Source: DASSUW01 sp963835525
Lineage (GTDB): Bacteria; Actinomycetota; Thermoleophilia; Solirubrobacterales; Solirubrobacteraceae
Length of the DNA stretch: 64,000 bases
Assembly: GCA_963835525.1 (NCBI GenBank)
Contig: CAWIFM010000003.1
Span: 372,001 to 436,000 of the forward strand
Reading direction: 5' to 3'
Positions 9,253 through 19,489 of the stretch are shown here, piece by piece. Every line of letters begins with the position of its first letter. Position 1 is the first letter of the stretch. The translations under genes were made by a program, and so were the position numbers. Below the pieces are notes generated by a model. The model was not told the origin of the DNA. It saw only the letters and a list, made by a program, of their open reading frames with translations, and made no database searches.

Positions 9253-9915
9253 TGCGCGCCGACGGGATCTCCAAGCGCTACGGCGACCGCGAGGCGCTGC
9301 GCGGCGTCTCGTTCGAGGTCGCCGAGGGTGAGCGCGTCGCCGTCATCGGCCCGAACGGCGCCGGCAAGACCACGCTGCTGCAGATCCTGGCCGGCGCGCT
9401 CAAGCCGAGCTCGGGAACCGTGACGGCGGAGCGGGTCGGCTGGGTCCCGCAGCAGCCGGCGCTCTACTCGAAGCTGTCGGTGGCCGAGAACCTGCGCCTG
9501 TTCGCGCGCCTGGAGAAGGTGGCGGACGTCGAGCGCGCGGTGGCGCGGCATGCTCGAGCAGACGGCGCTCGCCGACCGGGCGGGCGACGAGACCGGCAAG
9601 CTCTCGGGCGGCAACAAGCAGCGCGTGAACATCGCCATCGGCCTGCTCGGCGAGCCGGCGGTGCTGCTGCTCGACGAGCCTTCGGCCTCACTGGATCCCC
9701 GTCAGCGCGAGCGGCTGTGGGAGTTCATCGGCGCCCTGGGCACCAGCGTGGTGTTCTCGACCCACGACGTCGGCGAGGCGGAGCGCTTCGCGGATCGCGT
9801 GGTCGTCCTGGCCGACGGCGAGCTGCTGTTCACCGGGGCGCCCGAGGAGCTGGTCGGCGACGACCACGACTTCGAGGCCGCCTTCGTCCGCTTCCTCCAC
9901 GAACGCGGCCATTGA
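9252..9915 (+). CDS. ABC exporter ATP-binding protein, interrupted by one extra base
   Basis: Nucleotide-binding subunit of an ABC-2 exporter. Walker A is GPNGAGKTT (residues about 36-44), then WVPQQPALYSKLSVAENL (Q-loop), signature LSGGNKQRV, Walker B VLLLDEPSASLDP and switch histidine STHD. Near 9548 one extra base shifts the frame: upstream reads ...ERAVAR, downstream resumes as MLEQTALADRAGDETGKLSGG. Removing one base gives a protein of about 220 residues with every motif present. It is coupled to the permease gene one base downstream. Confidence 0.85.
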
Positions 9916-9916
9916 C

Positions 9917-11269
9917 GTGCGCTGGCTGCTGCTCAAGGACCTGCAGATCCTTCGCCGCTCGCCGCTGCTCGTCGCGCTGCTCGTGATCTACCCGGTCGTC
10001 ATCGCCGTGCTGTTCGGGTTCGCGCTCTCCGGCGGGCCGGAGAAGCCGCGCGTGGCGTTCGCCAACCTCGTGGAGCCGGGCGAGAGCACCTTCGAGGTCG
10101 GCGGCAGCACGCTCGACGTGGCCGACTACGCCGGCCGGCTCTTCGAGTCGATCGAGCCGATCGAGGTCGACTCGCGCGAGAAGGCGATCCAGAAGGTCCG
10201 CGACGGCGAGGCGCTCGGCGCGCTCGTCATCCCGCCGGACGCCACCGAGCGGCTGCGGTCCACGCTCGGCCTCGGCGGCGGCGACCCGCCCACCGTCGAG
10301 GTCTACTACAACGCCGAGGACCCGGTGAAGCGCCGCTTCGTCGAGGCGACGATCGAGTCGCGCCTGGCGGAGGCCAACGCGGCGCTGTCGGAGGTCGTGC
10401 TGCGCGAGGCGGCGACCTACATCGACGTGATCGTCAGCGGAGGCGAGATCCCGCTGCCGCTCGTCGGCGCCGTCCAGATCCTCGGGCTCGAGCGCTCGAA
10501 GGCGATCATCGACGGCGTGGCCGACGGGCTGCCCGAGGACTCGCCGGACCGGGCGGCGCTCGAGCAGGTGTCGCGCTTCGCCGGCCTGGCGGGGGAGAAC
10601 CTCGACGTCTCGCAGCCGATCCTGGCCTCGATCGGCTCGCCCGTGAACGTGAAGCAGACCGTCGTGGAGGGCGACCGCACGCCGCTCGACGCGTTCGCCG
10701 TCGCGCTCGCCGTCACCGTCTCGCTGATGTTCGTCACGCTGCTGCTGGCCGCCGGCCTGCTGGCGCTCGAGCGCGAGGAGCAGGCGTTCGGGCGGCTCGT
10801 GCGCGGGCTGGTCTCGCGCACCGCGCTGCTGACCGAGAAGGTCGTGCTGAGCGCTCTCTGCGCGGTGGCGGTCACGCTGCTGATGCTGTTCGGGCTGGCC
10901 GCCTTCGTCGGACTCGACTGGAACCGTCTCCCGGCCTGGGTGGCCGCGCTGGCGGGCGGGGCGCTCGGCTTCGCGGCGATGGGCGTGGCGATCGGTGGGC
11001 TGGCGCGCGAGGTTCGCGTGGCGACGCTGCTGGCGATCCTGCTGGCCCTGCCGATCGTGTTCCTTGCCCTCGTGCCGTCGGGCAGCGTGGCGCCGACGCT
11101 CTACGACGCCATACGGGTCGTCTCGGCGCTGTTCCCGTTCGACCCGGCCCTGGAGGCGCTCGACCGCGCGATCAGCGGCGGCGAGCTGCTCGTGCCACTG
11201 CTCCATCTTCTGGCGCTGGCGCTCGTATACGGCGTAGTAGCGCGGATCGCGCTGCGGCGGTTCGCCTAG
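9917..11269 (+). CDS. ABC-2 type transporter permease
   Basis: 450 residues. One helix at 18-38 (LVALLVIYPVVIAVLFGFAL), a large extracytoplasmic region (about 40-255), then five helices from about 260 to 445. This is the DrrB/YhgE-like ABC-2 layout with a long external domain. It pairs with the ATPase directly upstream. The cargo is not indicated by the neighbours; multidrug or lipid export is possible. GTG start at 9917, one base after the ATPase stop. Confidence 0.85.
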   Translation: MRWLLLKDLQILRRSPLLVALLVIYPVVIAVLFGFALSGGPEKPRVAFANLVEPGESTFEVGGSTLDVADYAGRLFESIEPIEVDSREKAIQKVRDGEALGALVIPPDATERLRSTLGLGGGDPPTVEVYYNAEDPVKRRFVEATIESRLAEANAALSEVVLREAATYIDVIVSGGEIPLPLVGAVQILGLERSKAIIDGVADGLPEDSPDRAALEQVSRFAGLAGENLDVSQPILASIGSPVNVKQTVVEGDRTPLDAFAVALAVTVSLMFVTLLLAAGLLALEREEQAFGRLVRGLVSRTALLTEKVVLSALCAVAVTLLMLFGLAAFVGLDWNRLPAWVAALAGGALGFAAMGVAIGGLAREVRVATLLAILLALPIVFLALVPSGSVAPTLYDAIRVVSALFPFDPALEALDRAISGGELLVPLLHLLALALVYGVVARIALRRFA

Positions 11270-11279
11270 ACTCGGGCGT

Positions 11280-12251
11280 GTGTTCCCGGCGACCAGACTC
11301 CGGCGGCTGCGCCGCACCGGCCTGCTGCGCGGCCTCGTGCGCGAGACCGAGCTGTCGGTCGAGCACCTGATCTACCCGATGTTCGTGGTGGCCGGCGGGG
11401 AGCGGCGGACGCCGATCGCGTCGATGCCCGGCGTCGACCATCTCTCGATCGACGGCGCCGTCGAGGAGGCTGGCATCGCCGCCGAGCTCGGCATCCCCGG
11501 CGTGCTGCTCTTCGGACTGCCCGCCGACAAGGACGAGCAGGGCTCCGGGGCCTGGGACGACGAGGGCGTGATCCAGCTTGCCACGCGGGCGATCAAGGCC
11601 GCCCATCCCGATCTGCTGGTCATCACCGACCTGTGCCTGTGCGAGTACACGAGCCACGGCCACTGCGGCGTGTTGCGGCCGGACGGCGTCGTCGACAACG
11701 ACCAGACGCTCGAGCTGCTCGCGCGGACGGCGGTGTCGCAGGCCGAGGCCGGCGCCGACGCCGTCGCGCCCAGCGACATGATGGACGGCCGCGTGGGCGC
11801 CCTGCGGGCGGCGCTCGACGACCACGGCCTGTCCGAGACGCCGATCATCGCCTACAGCGCGAAGTTCGCCTCCGCCTTCTACGGCCCGTTCCGCGAGGCT
11901 GCCGACTCCGCGCCGCAACGCGGCGACCGCCGTGGCTACCAGATGGACCCCGCCAACGCGCGCGAGGCGCTCCGCGAGGTGGCGCTCGACGCCGCCGAGG
12001 GCGCCGACGTCGTGATGGTCAAGCCCGCGCTCCCGTACCTGGACGTGATCCGGCGCGTGCGCGAGGCGACCGACCTGCCAGTAGCGGCTTACAACGTAAG
12101 TGGCGAGTACGCCATGATCAAGGCGGCCGTCGCCCAGGGCCTGCTCGACGAGCGCGCCGCCGTGCTCGAGGCGCTCACCGGCATCCGCCGCGCCGGAGCC
12201 GACATCGTCATCACCTACCACGCCAAGGACGTCGCCCGATGGCTTCGCTGA
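11280..12251 (+). CDS. hemB: Porphobilinogen synthase (delta-aminolevulinic acid dehydratase)
   Basis: 323-residue enzyme joining two 5-aminolevulinate molecules to porphobilinogen, the second common step of tetrapyrrole synthesis. The Schiff-base lysines lie in YSAKFASAFYGP (residues about 195-206) and MVKPALPYLD (about 247-256). The cysteine-rich DLCLCEYTSHGHCG (about 119-132) indicates a zinc-type enzyme. TAGACT ends 7 bases before the GTG start, so a leaderless transcript probably begins the heme/respiration operon here. The 3' end overlaps the next gene by 13 bases. Confidence 0.97.
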   Translation: MFPATRLRRLRRTGLLRGLVRETELSVEHLIYPMFVVAGGERRTPIASMPGVDHLSIDGAVEEAGIAAELGIPGVLLFGLPADKDEQGSGAWDDEGVIQLATRAIKAAHPDLLVITDLCLCEYTSHGHCGVLRPDGVVDNDQTLELLARTAVSQAEAGADAVAPSDMMDGRVGALRAALDDHGLSETPIIAYSAKFASAFYGPFREAADSAPQRGDRRGYQMDPANAREALREVALDAAEGADVVMVKPALPYLDVIRRVREATDLPVAAYNVSGEYAMIKAAVAQGLLDERAAVLEALTGIRRAGADIVITYHAKDVARWLR

Positions 12252-13299
12252 AGCTCCGCTCGCGCCGGGACGGCGCCGCCATTCCGCTCGACGAGGCGGA
12301 CAAGAAGCTGCTGAACCTGATGCAGGGCAGCTTCGCGCTCACCCGCCGCCCGTTCGAGCACGTCGCCGGCCTCGCCGGGCTGCCCGCCGACGAGGTGATG
12401 GAGCGCGTCCAGCGGCTGCTCGACAAGCGCATCATCCGCGAGATCACGCCGATCTTCGACACGCGCGCGCTCGGCTACCAGTCGATGCTGGTGGCCGCCA
12501 AGGTCGACGCCGAGCACCCGCACCGCGCCGCGAAGATCATCAACTCGCACCCGGGCGTCACGCACAACTACCTGCGCAACCACGACTTCAACCTCTGGTT
12601 CACCATTGCCGTCGAGCCAGGTACGAGACTGGGGCTCCAGGGCACGCTGGACGTGCTGGCCGCCGAGACCGGCGCGCAGTCGATCCGGCAGCTGCCGACG
12701 TTGAAGCTGTTCAAGATCCGCATGGACCTCGAGATGGAGCAGGGCACTGACGCGCTGAGCACGGCCGGCGAGGCCGTCGAGCCGCACGAGCTCGACCCGA
12801 TCGAGCTGTCCGACGAGGACATCGCGACGATCCGCGCCACGCAGGGCCCGATGCCGGTGATCCCCGAGCCCTACGCACCCGCCGCGGAGCGGCTGGGCGC
12901 CTCCCAGGACGAGGTCCTGGACCGGCTGGAGTCGCTGCGCGAGCGCGCCGGCCTGCGGCGCGTCGCGGCGATCCTCTACCACCGGCGGGCGGGCTTCTCG
13001 GCCAACGGCATGGGCGTCTGGAAGGTGCCCGAGGAGCGGATCCTGGAGACCGGCAAGCGGATGGCCGCCTTCCGGGGCATCTCGCACTGCTACCAGCGCC
13101 CGACCTACGCCGACTGGCCGTACTCGGTCTTCACGATGGCGCACGGGCGCTCGAAGGAGGAGTGCGACGCGGTCCTCGACGCGATCGCCGAGGACACCGG
13201 CATCGGCGAGCGCGCCACGCTCTACTCGTCGACCGAGTTCAAGAAGGTCCGGATGCTCTACTTCACCGACGACTTCGCGCGGTGGGAGGAGGAGCGGGC

Positions 13300-13303
<4 letters not shown>
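12239..13303 (+). CDS. Two-domain siroheme decarboxylase-like (AhbA-AhbB fusion) Lrp/AsnC-type protein
   Basis: 354 residues made of two AsnC/Ahb units. Unit 1: winged helix (about 15-65, DEADKKLLNLMQGSFALTRR) plus ligand-binding half to about 160 (MLVAAKVDAEHP, GVTHNYLRNHDFNLWFT). Unit 2: from about 185 (LSDEDIATIRATQGPMPVI) with RRVAAILYHRRAGFSANGM and ISHCYQRPTYADWPYSVFTM. The H-NYxRxHxxNLWFT and SHCYxRPxxxxWPY patterns are those of AhbA/AhbB siroheme decarboxylases of the alternative heme pathway, not of ordinary amino-acid regulators. It sits between hemB and hemL, overlapping both. It could be a decarboxylase or a heme-sensing regulator. Confidence 0.8.
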
Positions 13304-14573
<1,270 letters not shown>

Positions 14574-14577
<4 letters not shown>

Positions 14578-15035
14578 GTCTGGAGCGGCTGGCCCGCGAG
14601 GTGCGCGAGCACGGCGGGCTGCTCGCCGGCTCGGTCGCGACCGCCTCCGAGGACGGCCACTACGGCGCCGTGGCCGCGGCGGGCCGCCGCGCCGAGGGCC
14701 GCGAGGACGACTACGCGCTGCTGGTGGAGGCGATCCACGAGGGATATCTCCTGCACTACGAGAGCGGCCGCGTCGTGCGGCCCGAGGACCCCGATCTGTC
14801 GCTGCTGGCGGGCGATCGCCTGTACGCCCTCGGGCTCGCGCGCCTGGCCGAGCTGGGCGACGTCGACGCCGTCGCGGAGCTGGCGGACGTGATCTCGCTG
14901 GCGGCCCAGGCGCACGCCGAGGGCGACCCCGAGCGGGCCGCGGCGGTGTGGGATGCGGGCGTGCGCGCGGTCGGTGACGGTCCCGGACCGGACCACGAGG
15001 CCGCCAAGGCCGCGTGGCGGGCCCCTCGCCAGTAG
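14574..15035 (+). CDS. Conserved hypothetical protein inside the heme/cytochrome operon
   Basis: 153 residues, soluble, acidic, mostly helical; not recognised. Internal features are GYLLHYESGRVVRPEDPDLS (about 59-78), LLAGDRLYALGLARLAELGD (about 80-99) and a C-terminal alanine-rich helical pair. The ATG overlaps the hemL stop (ATGA) and the Rieske gene follows 23 bases later, so it is co-expressed with heme synthesis and the cytochrome complex. A role in assembly or regulation of that complex is only a guess from position. Confidence 0.7.
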
Positions 15036-15058
15036 CCGGTCGATAATCTTCGCCCCGC

Positions 15059-15745
15059 GTGCCCCAGGCTCGTCGCAAACCCCCCGCGCCTAAGTACACG
15101 GCGGACCGGAAGATGCCCGGCTCGTTCGAGGGCGAGACCGTCACGCGCCGGCGTGCGATGTCCTTGGCCGTCCATGCCGGCGGCGGCATCGCCGTCCTGA
15201 CCTTCACGCTGCCCGCGCTCGGCTTCGCGGTGGGCTCGGCGCTCTTCGAGCGCCCGCCCGTGTCATGGGAGGCGGTCGGGGCGCCGGAGGACTTCCCGGA
15301 CGACACCTACGTGCCGAAGGTGATCACGACGGTGCAGGGGATCGGCGAGGTCGGCAAGACCACGGTCTACGTGCGCGCCTACAACCCGGACATCGACGGC
15401 GCCAAGGACCCGGAGATCCCCGGCGGCGGCGACTTCATCGCGATCTCGACCCGCTGCATGCACCTCGGCTGCCCGGTCCGCTACGTCGAGGCCTCGGCGC
15501 GCTTCATCTGCCCGTGCCACGGCGGCGTCTACGACTTCACGGGGAGCGTGACCGGCGGTCCCCCGGTGCGCCCGCTCGACCGCTTCTACACGCGCGTCGA
15601 GGGCGACCAGGTGGAGATCGGGCCGCGCTACTCGGTCAACTCCACGTTCGAGCGCTTCCCCAGCTACCGCGATCCCGCGCAGGATCTCGACGGCATCGGC
15701 CAGTACCTCTACCCGGGCCGCTTCTCCACGCCCAAGCTCGACTGA
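15059..15745 (+). CDS. qcrA: Rieske iron-sulfur subunit of menaquinol:cytochrome c reductase
   Basis: 228 residues. Twin-arginine signal TRRRAMSLAV followed by a hydrophobic stretch (residues about 29-60) that stays as a membrane anchor. The 2Fe-2S ligands are in CMHLGC (about 132-137) and CPCHGG (about 151-156). It passes electrons from menaquinol to cytochrome c on the outer face of the membrane. Export would use the Tat system, whose genes lie 4 kb downstream. GTG start; TAATCT lies 9 bases upstream, so a secondary promoter is possible. The stop and the next ATG share one base (TGATG). Confidence 0.95.
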   Translation: MPQARRKPPAPKYTADRKMPGSFEGETVTRRRAMSLAVHAGGGIAVLTFTLPALGFAVGSALFERPPVSWEAVGAPEDFPDDTYVPKVITTVQGIGEVGKTTVYVRAYNPDIDGAKDPEIPGGGDFIAISTRCMHLGCPVRYVEASARFICPCHGGVYDFTGSVTGGPPVRPLDRFYTRVEGDQVEIGPRYSVNSTFERFPSYRDPAQDLDGIGQYLYPGRFSTPKLD

Positions 15746-16542
15746 TGCCCAGGCTCCCGCTCCCACCGCTGCCCTCCGCGCTCCAGCCCAAGCCGCGCCG
15801 TCCCGGCGAGGTCGAGGACGTCAAGCCCATGGACCAGGGCAAGGAGACCGCGATCCATGCCGTCGACTGGATCGACGAGCGCACGTCGCTGTCGGGCGCC
15901 CTGCGGTGGGTGATGTTCCGCAAGGTGCCCAAGGGCACCAACTGGTTCTACACGCTGGGGTCGGCGACGATGTTCGCCTTCCTCTCGCAAGCGGTCACCG
16001 GCGTGTTCCTGGCCATGTACTACACGCCGTCGGTCACCGACGCCTACGAGTCCACGCGCCGGATCACGAACGAGATCTTCCTCGGCGAGTTCGTGCGCGG
16101 GATGCACAAGTGGGGGTCGACCATGATGGTCATCCTCATCTTCCTGCACATGGGGCGCGTGTTCTTCTTCGGCGCCTACAAGTACCCGCGCGAGCTGAAC
16201 TGGATCATCGGCTTCGTCCTGCTGGTCCTGACCTTCGTGATGTCGCTGACCGGCTACCTGCTGCCGTTCGACCAGCGCTCCTACTGGGCCACCATCGTGG
16301 CGGCCAACATCACGGCCTCGGGCCCGATCGTGGGGCCTTTCCTGGGCGACTTCCTGCGCGGAGGCGCGGAGTTCGGTGCGACGACGCTGGCGCGCTTCTA
16401 CTCGATCCATATGCTGCTCGTGCCCGGCCTGATCGCAGCCCTGATCGGCGCCCACATCTATCTCGTGACCCGGCTCGGGACCACGGCGCCGCCGTGGATG
16501 AAGGCCGACGTCGACGAGAGGCTGCGCGAGGACGAGGTCTGA
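15745..16542 (+). CDS. qcrB: Cytochrome b6-like subunit of menaquinol:cytochrome c reductase
   Basis: 265 residues, the N-terminal half of cytochrome b as in b6f and Bacillus QcrB: four helices (about 70-95, 127-147, 157-177, 220-245). Heme-ligand histidines lie in helix 2 (GMHKWGSTMMVILIFLHMGR) and helix 4 (FYSIHMLLVPGLIAALIGAHIY). GYLLPFDQRSYWAT corresponds to the Qo-side loop. The soluble N-terminal 50 residues are longer than in Bacillus. Co-transcribed with the Rieske gene and the second cytochrome gene. Confidence 0.94.
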   Translation: MPRLPLPPLPSALQPKPRRPGEVEDVKPMDQGKETAIHAVDWIDERTSLSGALRWVMFRKVPKGTNWFYTLGSATMFAFLSQAVTGVFLAMYYTPSVTDAYESTRRITNEIFLGEFVRGMHKWGSTMMVILIFLHMGRVFFFGAYKYPRELNWIIGFVLLVLTFVMSLTGYLLPFDQRSYWATIVAANITASGPIVGPFLGDFLRGGAEFGATTLARFYSIHMLLVPGLIAALIGAHIYLVTRLGTTAPPWMKADVDERLREDEV

Positions 16543-16543
16543 G

Positions 16544-17299
16544 ATGAACCAGGCCGAGAAGGAGCAATACCTCCGCGAGTACGCGCTCCTGAAGGCCAAG
16601 GGGAAGCCGTTCTTCCCCTACGCGGTCGCCAAGGACAGCATCATGGCGGCGATCGTCGTCCTGCTGATCGCCTTCCTGTCGATCCTGTTCGGCGCCGAGC
16701 TGGGGCCGAAGGCGGACCCGACGACGACGACCTACGTGCCGCGGCCGGAGTGGTACTTCTTCTTCCTGTTCGAGCTGCTGCGCGTCATCAAGCCGCCGGA
16801 CCTGACGCCGCTGGCCACGATCGGGATCCCCACGATCTGCATGATCCTGATCATCCTGCTGCCGTTCGTCGACCGCTCGCCCGAGCGGCGGCCCGAGCGG
16901 CGCCCGATCGCCATGACGGCCGGCATCTTCACGATCGCCGCGATGGCGTACCTGACCTACCTCGGCGCCAACGCGGGCTCGCCGAACGAGATCGAGTACC
17001 CGGTCGCCCCGGAGTACGAAGCGGGCAAGCTCGTGGCGGCGCAGTCCGGCTGCCTGGCGTGTCACAAGATCGGCGAGAACGGCAACGACGGACCCGGCCC
17101 GGAGCTGACCGAGATCGGCAACATCCTGCCGATGGCGGCGCTCGAGCGCACGCTCGAGAACCCGACGCCGCCGATGCCGTCCTACGCAGACCTCGATCCG
17201 CAGAAGAAGGCAGACCTGGTCGCGTTCCTCGCCCAGCTCAAGGGTGAGACCGAGGGCGATTCCGAGGAGGGGGGCAGCGCCGAGGGTGGCGGGCCCTAG
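16544..17299 (+). CDS. qcrC: Cytochrome b subunit IV-like domain fused to cytochrome c
   Basis: 251 residues. Residues 30-150 form the C-terminal cytochrome b half (three helices) with the Qo motif PEWY in PRPEWYFFFLFELLRVIK (about 66-83). After the third helix a c-type cytochrome domain follows with one heme site, CLACH (about 170-174), and a methionine-containing PMPSYADLDP. A glycine/glutamate tail ends the protein. This is the subunit IV/cytochrome c fusion of the Firmicutes QcrC type and differs from the usual actinobacterial full-length QcrB with diheme QcrC. One base separates it from qcrB. Confidence 0.93.
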   Translation: MNQAEKEQYLREYALLKAKGKPFFPYAVAKDSIMAAIVVLLIAFLSILFGAELGPKADPTTTTYVPRPEWYFFFLFELLRVIKPPDLTPLATIGIPTICMILIILLPFVDRSPERRPERRPIAMTAGIFTIAAMAYLTYLGANAGSPNEIEYPVAPEYEAGKLVAAQSGCLACHKIGENGNDGPGPELTEIGNILPMAALERTLENPTPPMPSYADLDPQKKADLVAFLAQLKGETEGDSEEGGSAEGGGP

Positions 17300-17993
17300 C
17301 GCCCGCAGCGGCACCCTCGAGGAGGGGCAGGTCCGCGCGATGTTCGACCGCATCGCGGGGGTCTACGACGTCATGAACTCGGTCATGACGGCGGGTCTGC
17401 ACCATCGCTGGCGCGAGCGGGCCGTCGACCTCGCGCGGGTGGGCCCGGGGTCGCGCGCGCTCGACGTGGCGACCGGCACCGGCGACCTGGCGATCGCCCT
17501 GGCGGCCCGCGGCGCCGACGTCGTGGGCTCGGACTTCTCGGAGGGCATGCTCGACCGGGCTCGCGTGAAGAGCAGCGCCGTGCGCTGGGAGCACGGCAAC
17601 GCGCTGGAGCTGGGCTATCCGGACGATGTCTTCGACGCCGCGACGGTCGGCTTCGGGGCGCGGAACTTCTCAGATCTGGCTCTGGGGCTGAGCGAGATGA
17701 CCCGCGTGGTGCGCCCCGGGGGCCGGGTCGTCGTGCTCGAGATCACCACGCCGACGCGCCCGCCCTTGTCGACCTTCTTCTCACTCTGGTTCGATCGCAT
17801 CGTGCCATTGCTCGGACGCGTCACCGGCGAGGACCAGGCGTACACGTACCTGCCCAGCTCCGTGAAGCGCTTCCCGGGCCCGCCCGAGCTCGGCGCCGTG
17901 ATGGCGGGCGCCGGATTGGTGGACGTTCGCTGGATCCTGACCGCCGGCGGCATTATCGCCCTCCATTCGGGGACCGTCGATGGCGAGCGCTGA
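17286..17993 (+). CDS. menG: Demethylmenaquinone methyltransferase (UbiE/MenG family)
   Basis: 235 residues; SAM-dependent methyltransferase making menaquinone, the electron donor of the reductase encoded just upstream. UbiE marks: VRAMFDRIAGVYDVMNSVMTAGLHHRWR, split over residues about 16-43, SAM loop LDVATGTGDLAIAL (about 60-73), DFSEGMLDRAR and ATVGFGARNFSDL. GTG 17286 was chosen over an upstream open frame because it lies close before the conserved start; it overlaps the cytochrome gene by 14 bases. Its own end overlaps the polyprenyl synthase gene by 14 bases. Confidence 0.93.
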   Translation: MAGPSARSGTLEEGQVRAMFDRIAGVYDVMNSVMTAGLHHRWRERAVDLARVGPGSRALDVATGTGDLAIALAARGADVVGSDFSEGMLDRARVKSSAVRWEHGNALELGYPDDVFDAATVGFGARNFSDLALGLSEMTRVVRPGGRVVVLEITTPTRPPLSTFFSLWFDRIVPLLGRVTGEDQAYTYLPSSVKRFPGPPELGAVMAGAGLVDVRWILTAGGIIALHSGTVDGER

Positions 17994-18951
17994 GGCCGTC
18001 GCCGCCGTGATCGCGGCCGGTGGCGCACACGTGCCCGGGCTGATGGACGAGCTCGAGGAGCGCCTGCAGGTGCTCGCGCGCTCGCACGGGCCGGTGCTGG
18101 CCGAGCACGCGTGCGCGACGATCGCGGCCGGCGGCAAGCGCCTGCGGCCCCTGCTGGTGCTCCTGGCGGCGGGCCCGTCGCCGGCGCATCCCGAGCGCGT
18201 GCTGCGCGCGATGGTGGCGGTCGAGCTGATCCACTCGGCCACGCTGGTGCACGACGATGTCCTGGATGCCGCCGAGCTGCGGCGCGGCCGCCCGACCGTG
18301 GTGGCCGCGGCGGGCCGCGCGATCGCGACCGCCACCGGCGACCTGCTCTTCTCGCGCGCGTTCGCCGAGCTGGCTCACAACGGGATCCCGGAGTCCGTGC
18401 GGGTGCTCTCCGACGCCTCGTCCGCCTTGGCCGAGGGGGAGCTGCTGCAGCGCGAGGACGCGTGGAACGTGGGCGTCTCGCGCGAGCGCTACGAGCACCG
18501 CTGCGATCTCAAGACCGCGCGGTTGTTCCAGGCCGCCTGCGAGCTGGGGGCGATGGAGGGGACGGCGCCGGTCGACGTGCTGGGGCGCTTCGGCCGCCGG
18601 ATCGGGCTGGCCTTCCAGATGCTCGACGACGTGCTCGACGTCTCCGGGCCGGCCGAGCGGACCGGCAAGCATCGCGGCACCGACCTGCTCGACGGCACGG
18701 TCACGCTGCCGCTGATCCTCGCGCGCGAGCGCGATCCGGCGCTGCGGTCATTGGACCTGCGAGGGGTGCGCACCCCGGCGCAGGCCGAGGCGGTGTGCGA
18801 CGCGATCGCCACCACGGGCGTGCTGGAAGAAGCGCGCGAGGTCGCCCTGGCCATCGTGGCCGCCGCGAAGGCCGACCTGCCGGTGTTGCCGGAGGCCCAG
18901 CAGGGGGCGTTGGAGCTGGTGGCCGACGGGGTCGTCGACCGGTACGCCTAG
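17980..18951 (+). CDS. Trans-polyprenyl diphosphate synthase (menaquinone side chain)
   Basis: 323 residues; class I isoprenyl diphosphate synthase. GGKRLRP (about 49-55), first aspartate-rich motif LVHDDVLDAAELRRGRP (about 88-104), second FQMLDDVLDVSG (about 210-221), and the lysine motif GKHRGTDLLDGTVTLPL. It probably makes the hepta- to nonaprenyl chain for menaquinone, judged by its position after menG. Product length cannot be read from sequence. The TAG stop is part of a CTAG shared with the convergent gene. Confidence 0.9.
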   Translation: MASAEAVAAVIAAGGAHVPGLMDELEERLQVLARSHGPVLAEHACATIAAGGKRLRPLLVLLAAGPSPAHPERVLRAMVAVELIHSATLVHDDVLDAAELRRGRPTVVAAAGRAIATATGDLLFSRAFAELAHNGIPESVRVLSDASSALAEGELLQREDAWNVGVSRERYEHRCDLKTARLFQAACELGAMEGTAPVDVLGRFGRRIGLAFQMLDDVLDVSGPAERTGKHRGTDLLDGTVTLPLILARERDPALRSLDLRGVRTPAQAEAVCDAIATTGVLEEAREVALAIVAAAKADLPVLPEAQQGALELVADGVVDRYA

Positions 18952-19370
18952 AAGTCTTCCGGCAGGATCGCGTCGGCGTTGACCGCGCGGACGAACCGGT
19001 CGATCTCCTCTTCCATGTTCGCCTGCTGGAGGCGCTTGAGGTCACGCAGGAGGATCTCGGTGCCGATGTCGAGCTGCTCGTCGAACCGGTCGACGGTCGG
19101 CTGGTCGAACGTGTCGACCTCGCTCCACTCGCAGTTGGGGCAGCGCAGGAGCACTTCCCAGTGCGTCGGGGAGACCTCCTCCCACTCGACCGGGAACACG
19201 AGGTCGCGGTCGCAGCAGGGGCAGAGGTGAAGGTCACGGATGGGGCCGGTGGACGGGATCGCCGCGGTGGCCTCATCGGCCAGCGTCTCGAAGTACACGA
19301 CCTCGATGGCCCGGCCGGAGGGCAGCACCACGCGGCGCACGTACTGGCCGTTGTTGGTGTGCTCGCTCAT
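18948..19370 (-). CDS. Conserved hypothetical protein with a CXXC zinc-ribbon
   Basis: 140 residues, not recognised by function. Two cysteine pairs about 30 residues apart, CPCC (about 49-52) and CPNC (about 76-79), suggest a zinc ribbon enclosing DLVFPVEWEEVSPTHWEVLL. The C terminus is helical and acidic (ILLRDLKRLQQANMEEEIDR). Convergent with the polyprenyl synthase: the stops overlap on CTAG 18948-18951. Divergent from tatA, sharing a 119-base upstream region. Confidence 0.65.
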   Translation of the reverse strand: MSEHTNNGQYVRRVVLPSGRAIEVVYFETLADEATAAIPSTGPIRDLHLCPCCDRDLVFPVEWEEVSPTHWEVLLRCPNCEWSEVDTFDQPTVDRFDEQLDIGTEILLRDLKRLQQANMEEEIDRFVRAVNADAILPEDF

Positions 19371-19409
19371 CGTGGCCCTAAGATCGGCGTTCCGGTGACG
19401 AACTTGACC

Positions 19410-19426
19410 CCAATCGACCCGATTGG
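19410..19426. promoter_or_regulatory. 17-base palindrome in the divergent zinc-ribbon gene/tatA promoter region
   Basis: CCAATCG-ACC-CGATTGG: two perfect 7-base arms around 3 bases, in the 119 bases between two divergent genes. A related GATTGG follows at 19431. Position and symmetry fit an operator for a dimeric regulator; a short hairpin is the alternative. No regulator gene of known specificity is adjacent. Confidence 0.4.
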
Positions 19427-19489
19427 CCAGGATTGGACGAATGGTCGTCTCGCTACCCTTCGCACCAAGCCTCTGAAGGGATCAACACC

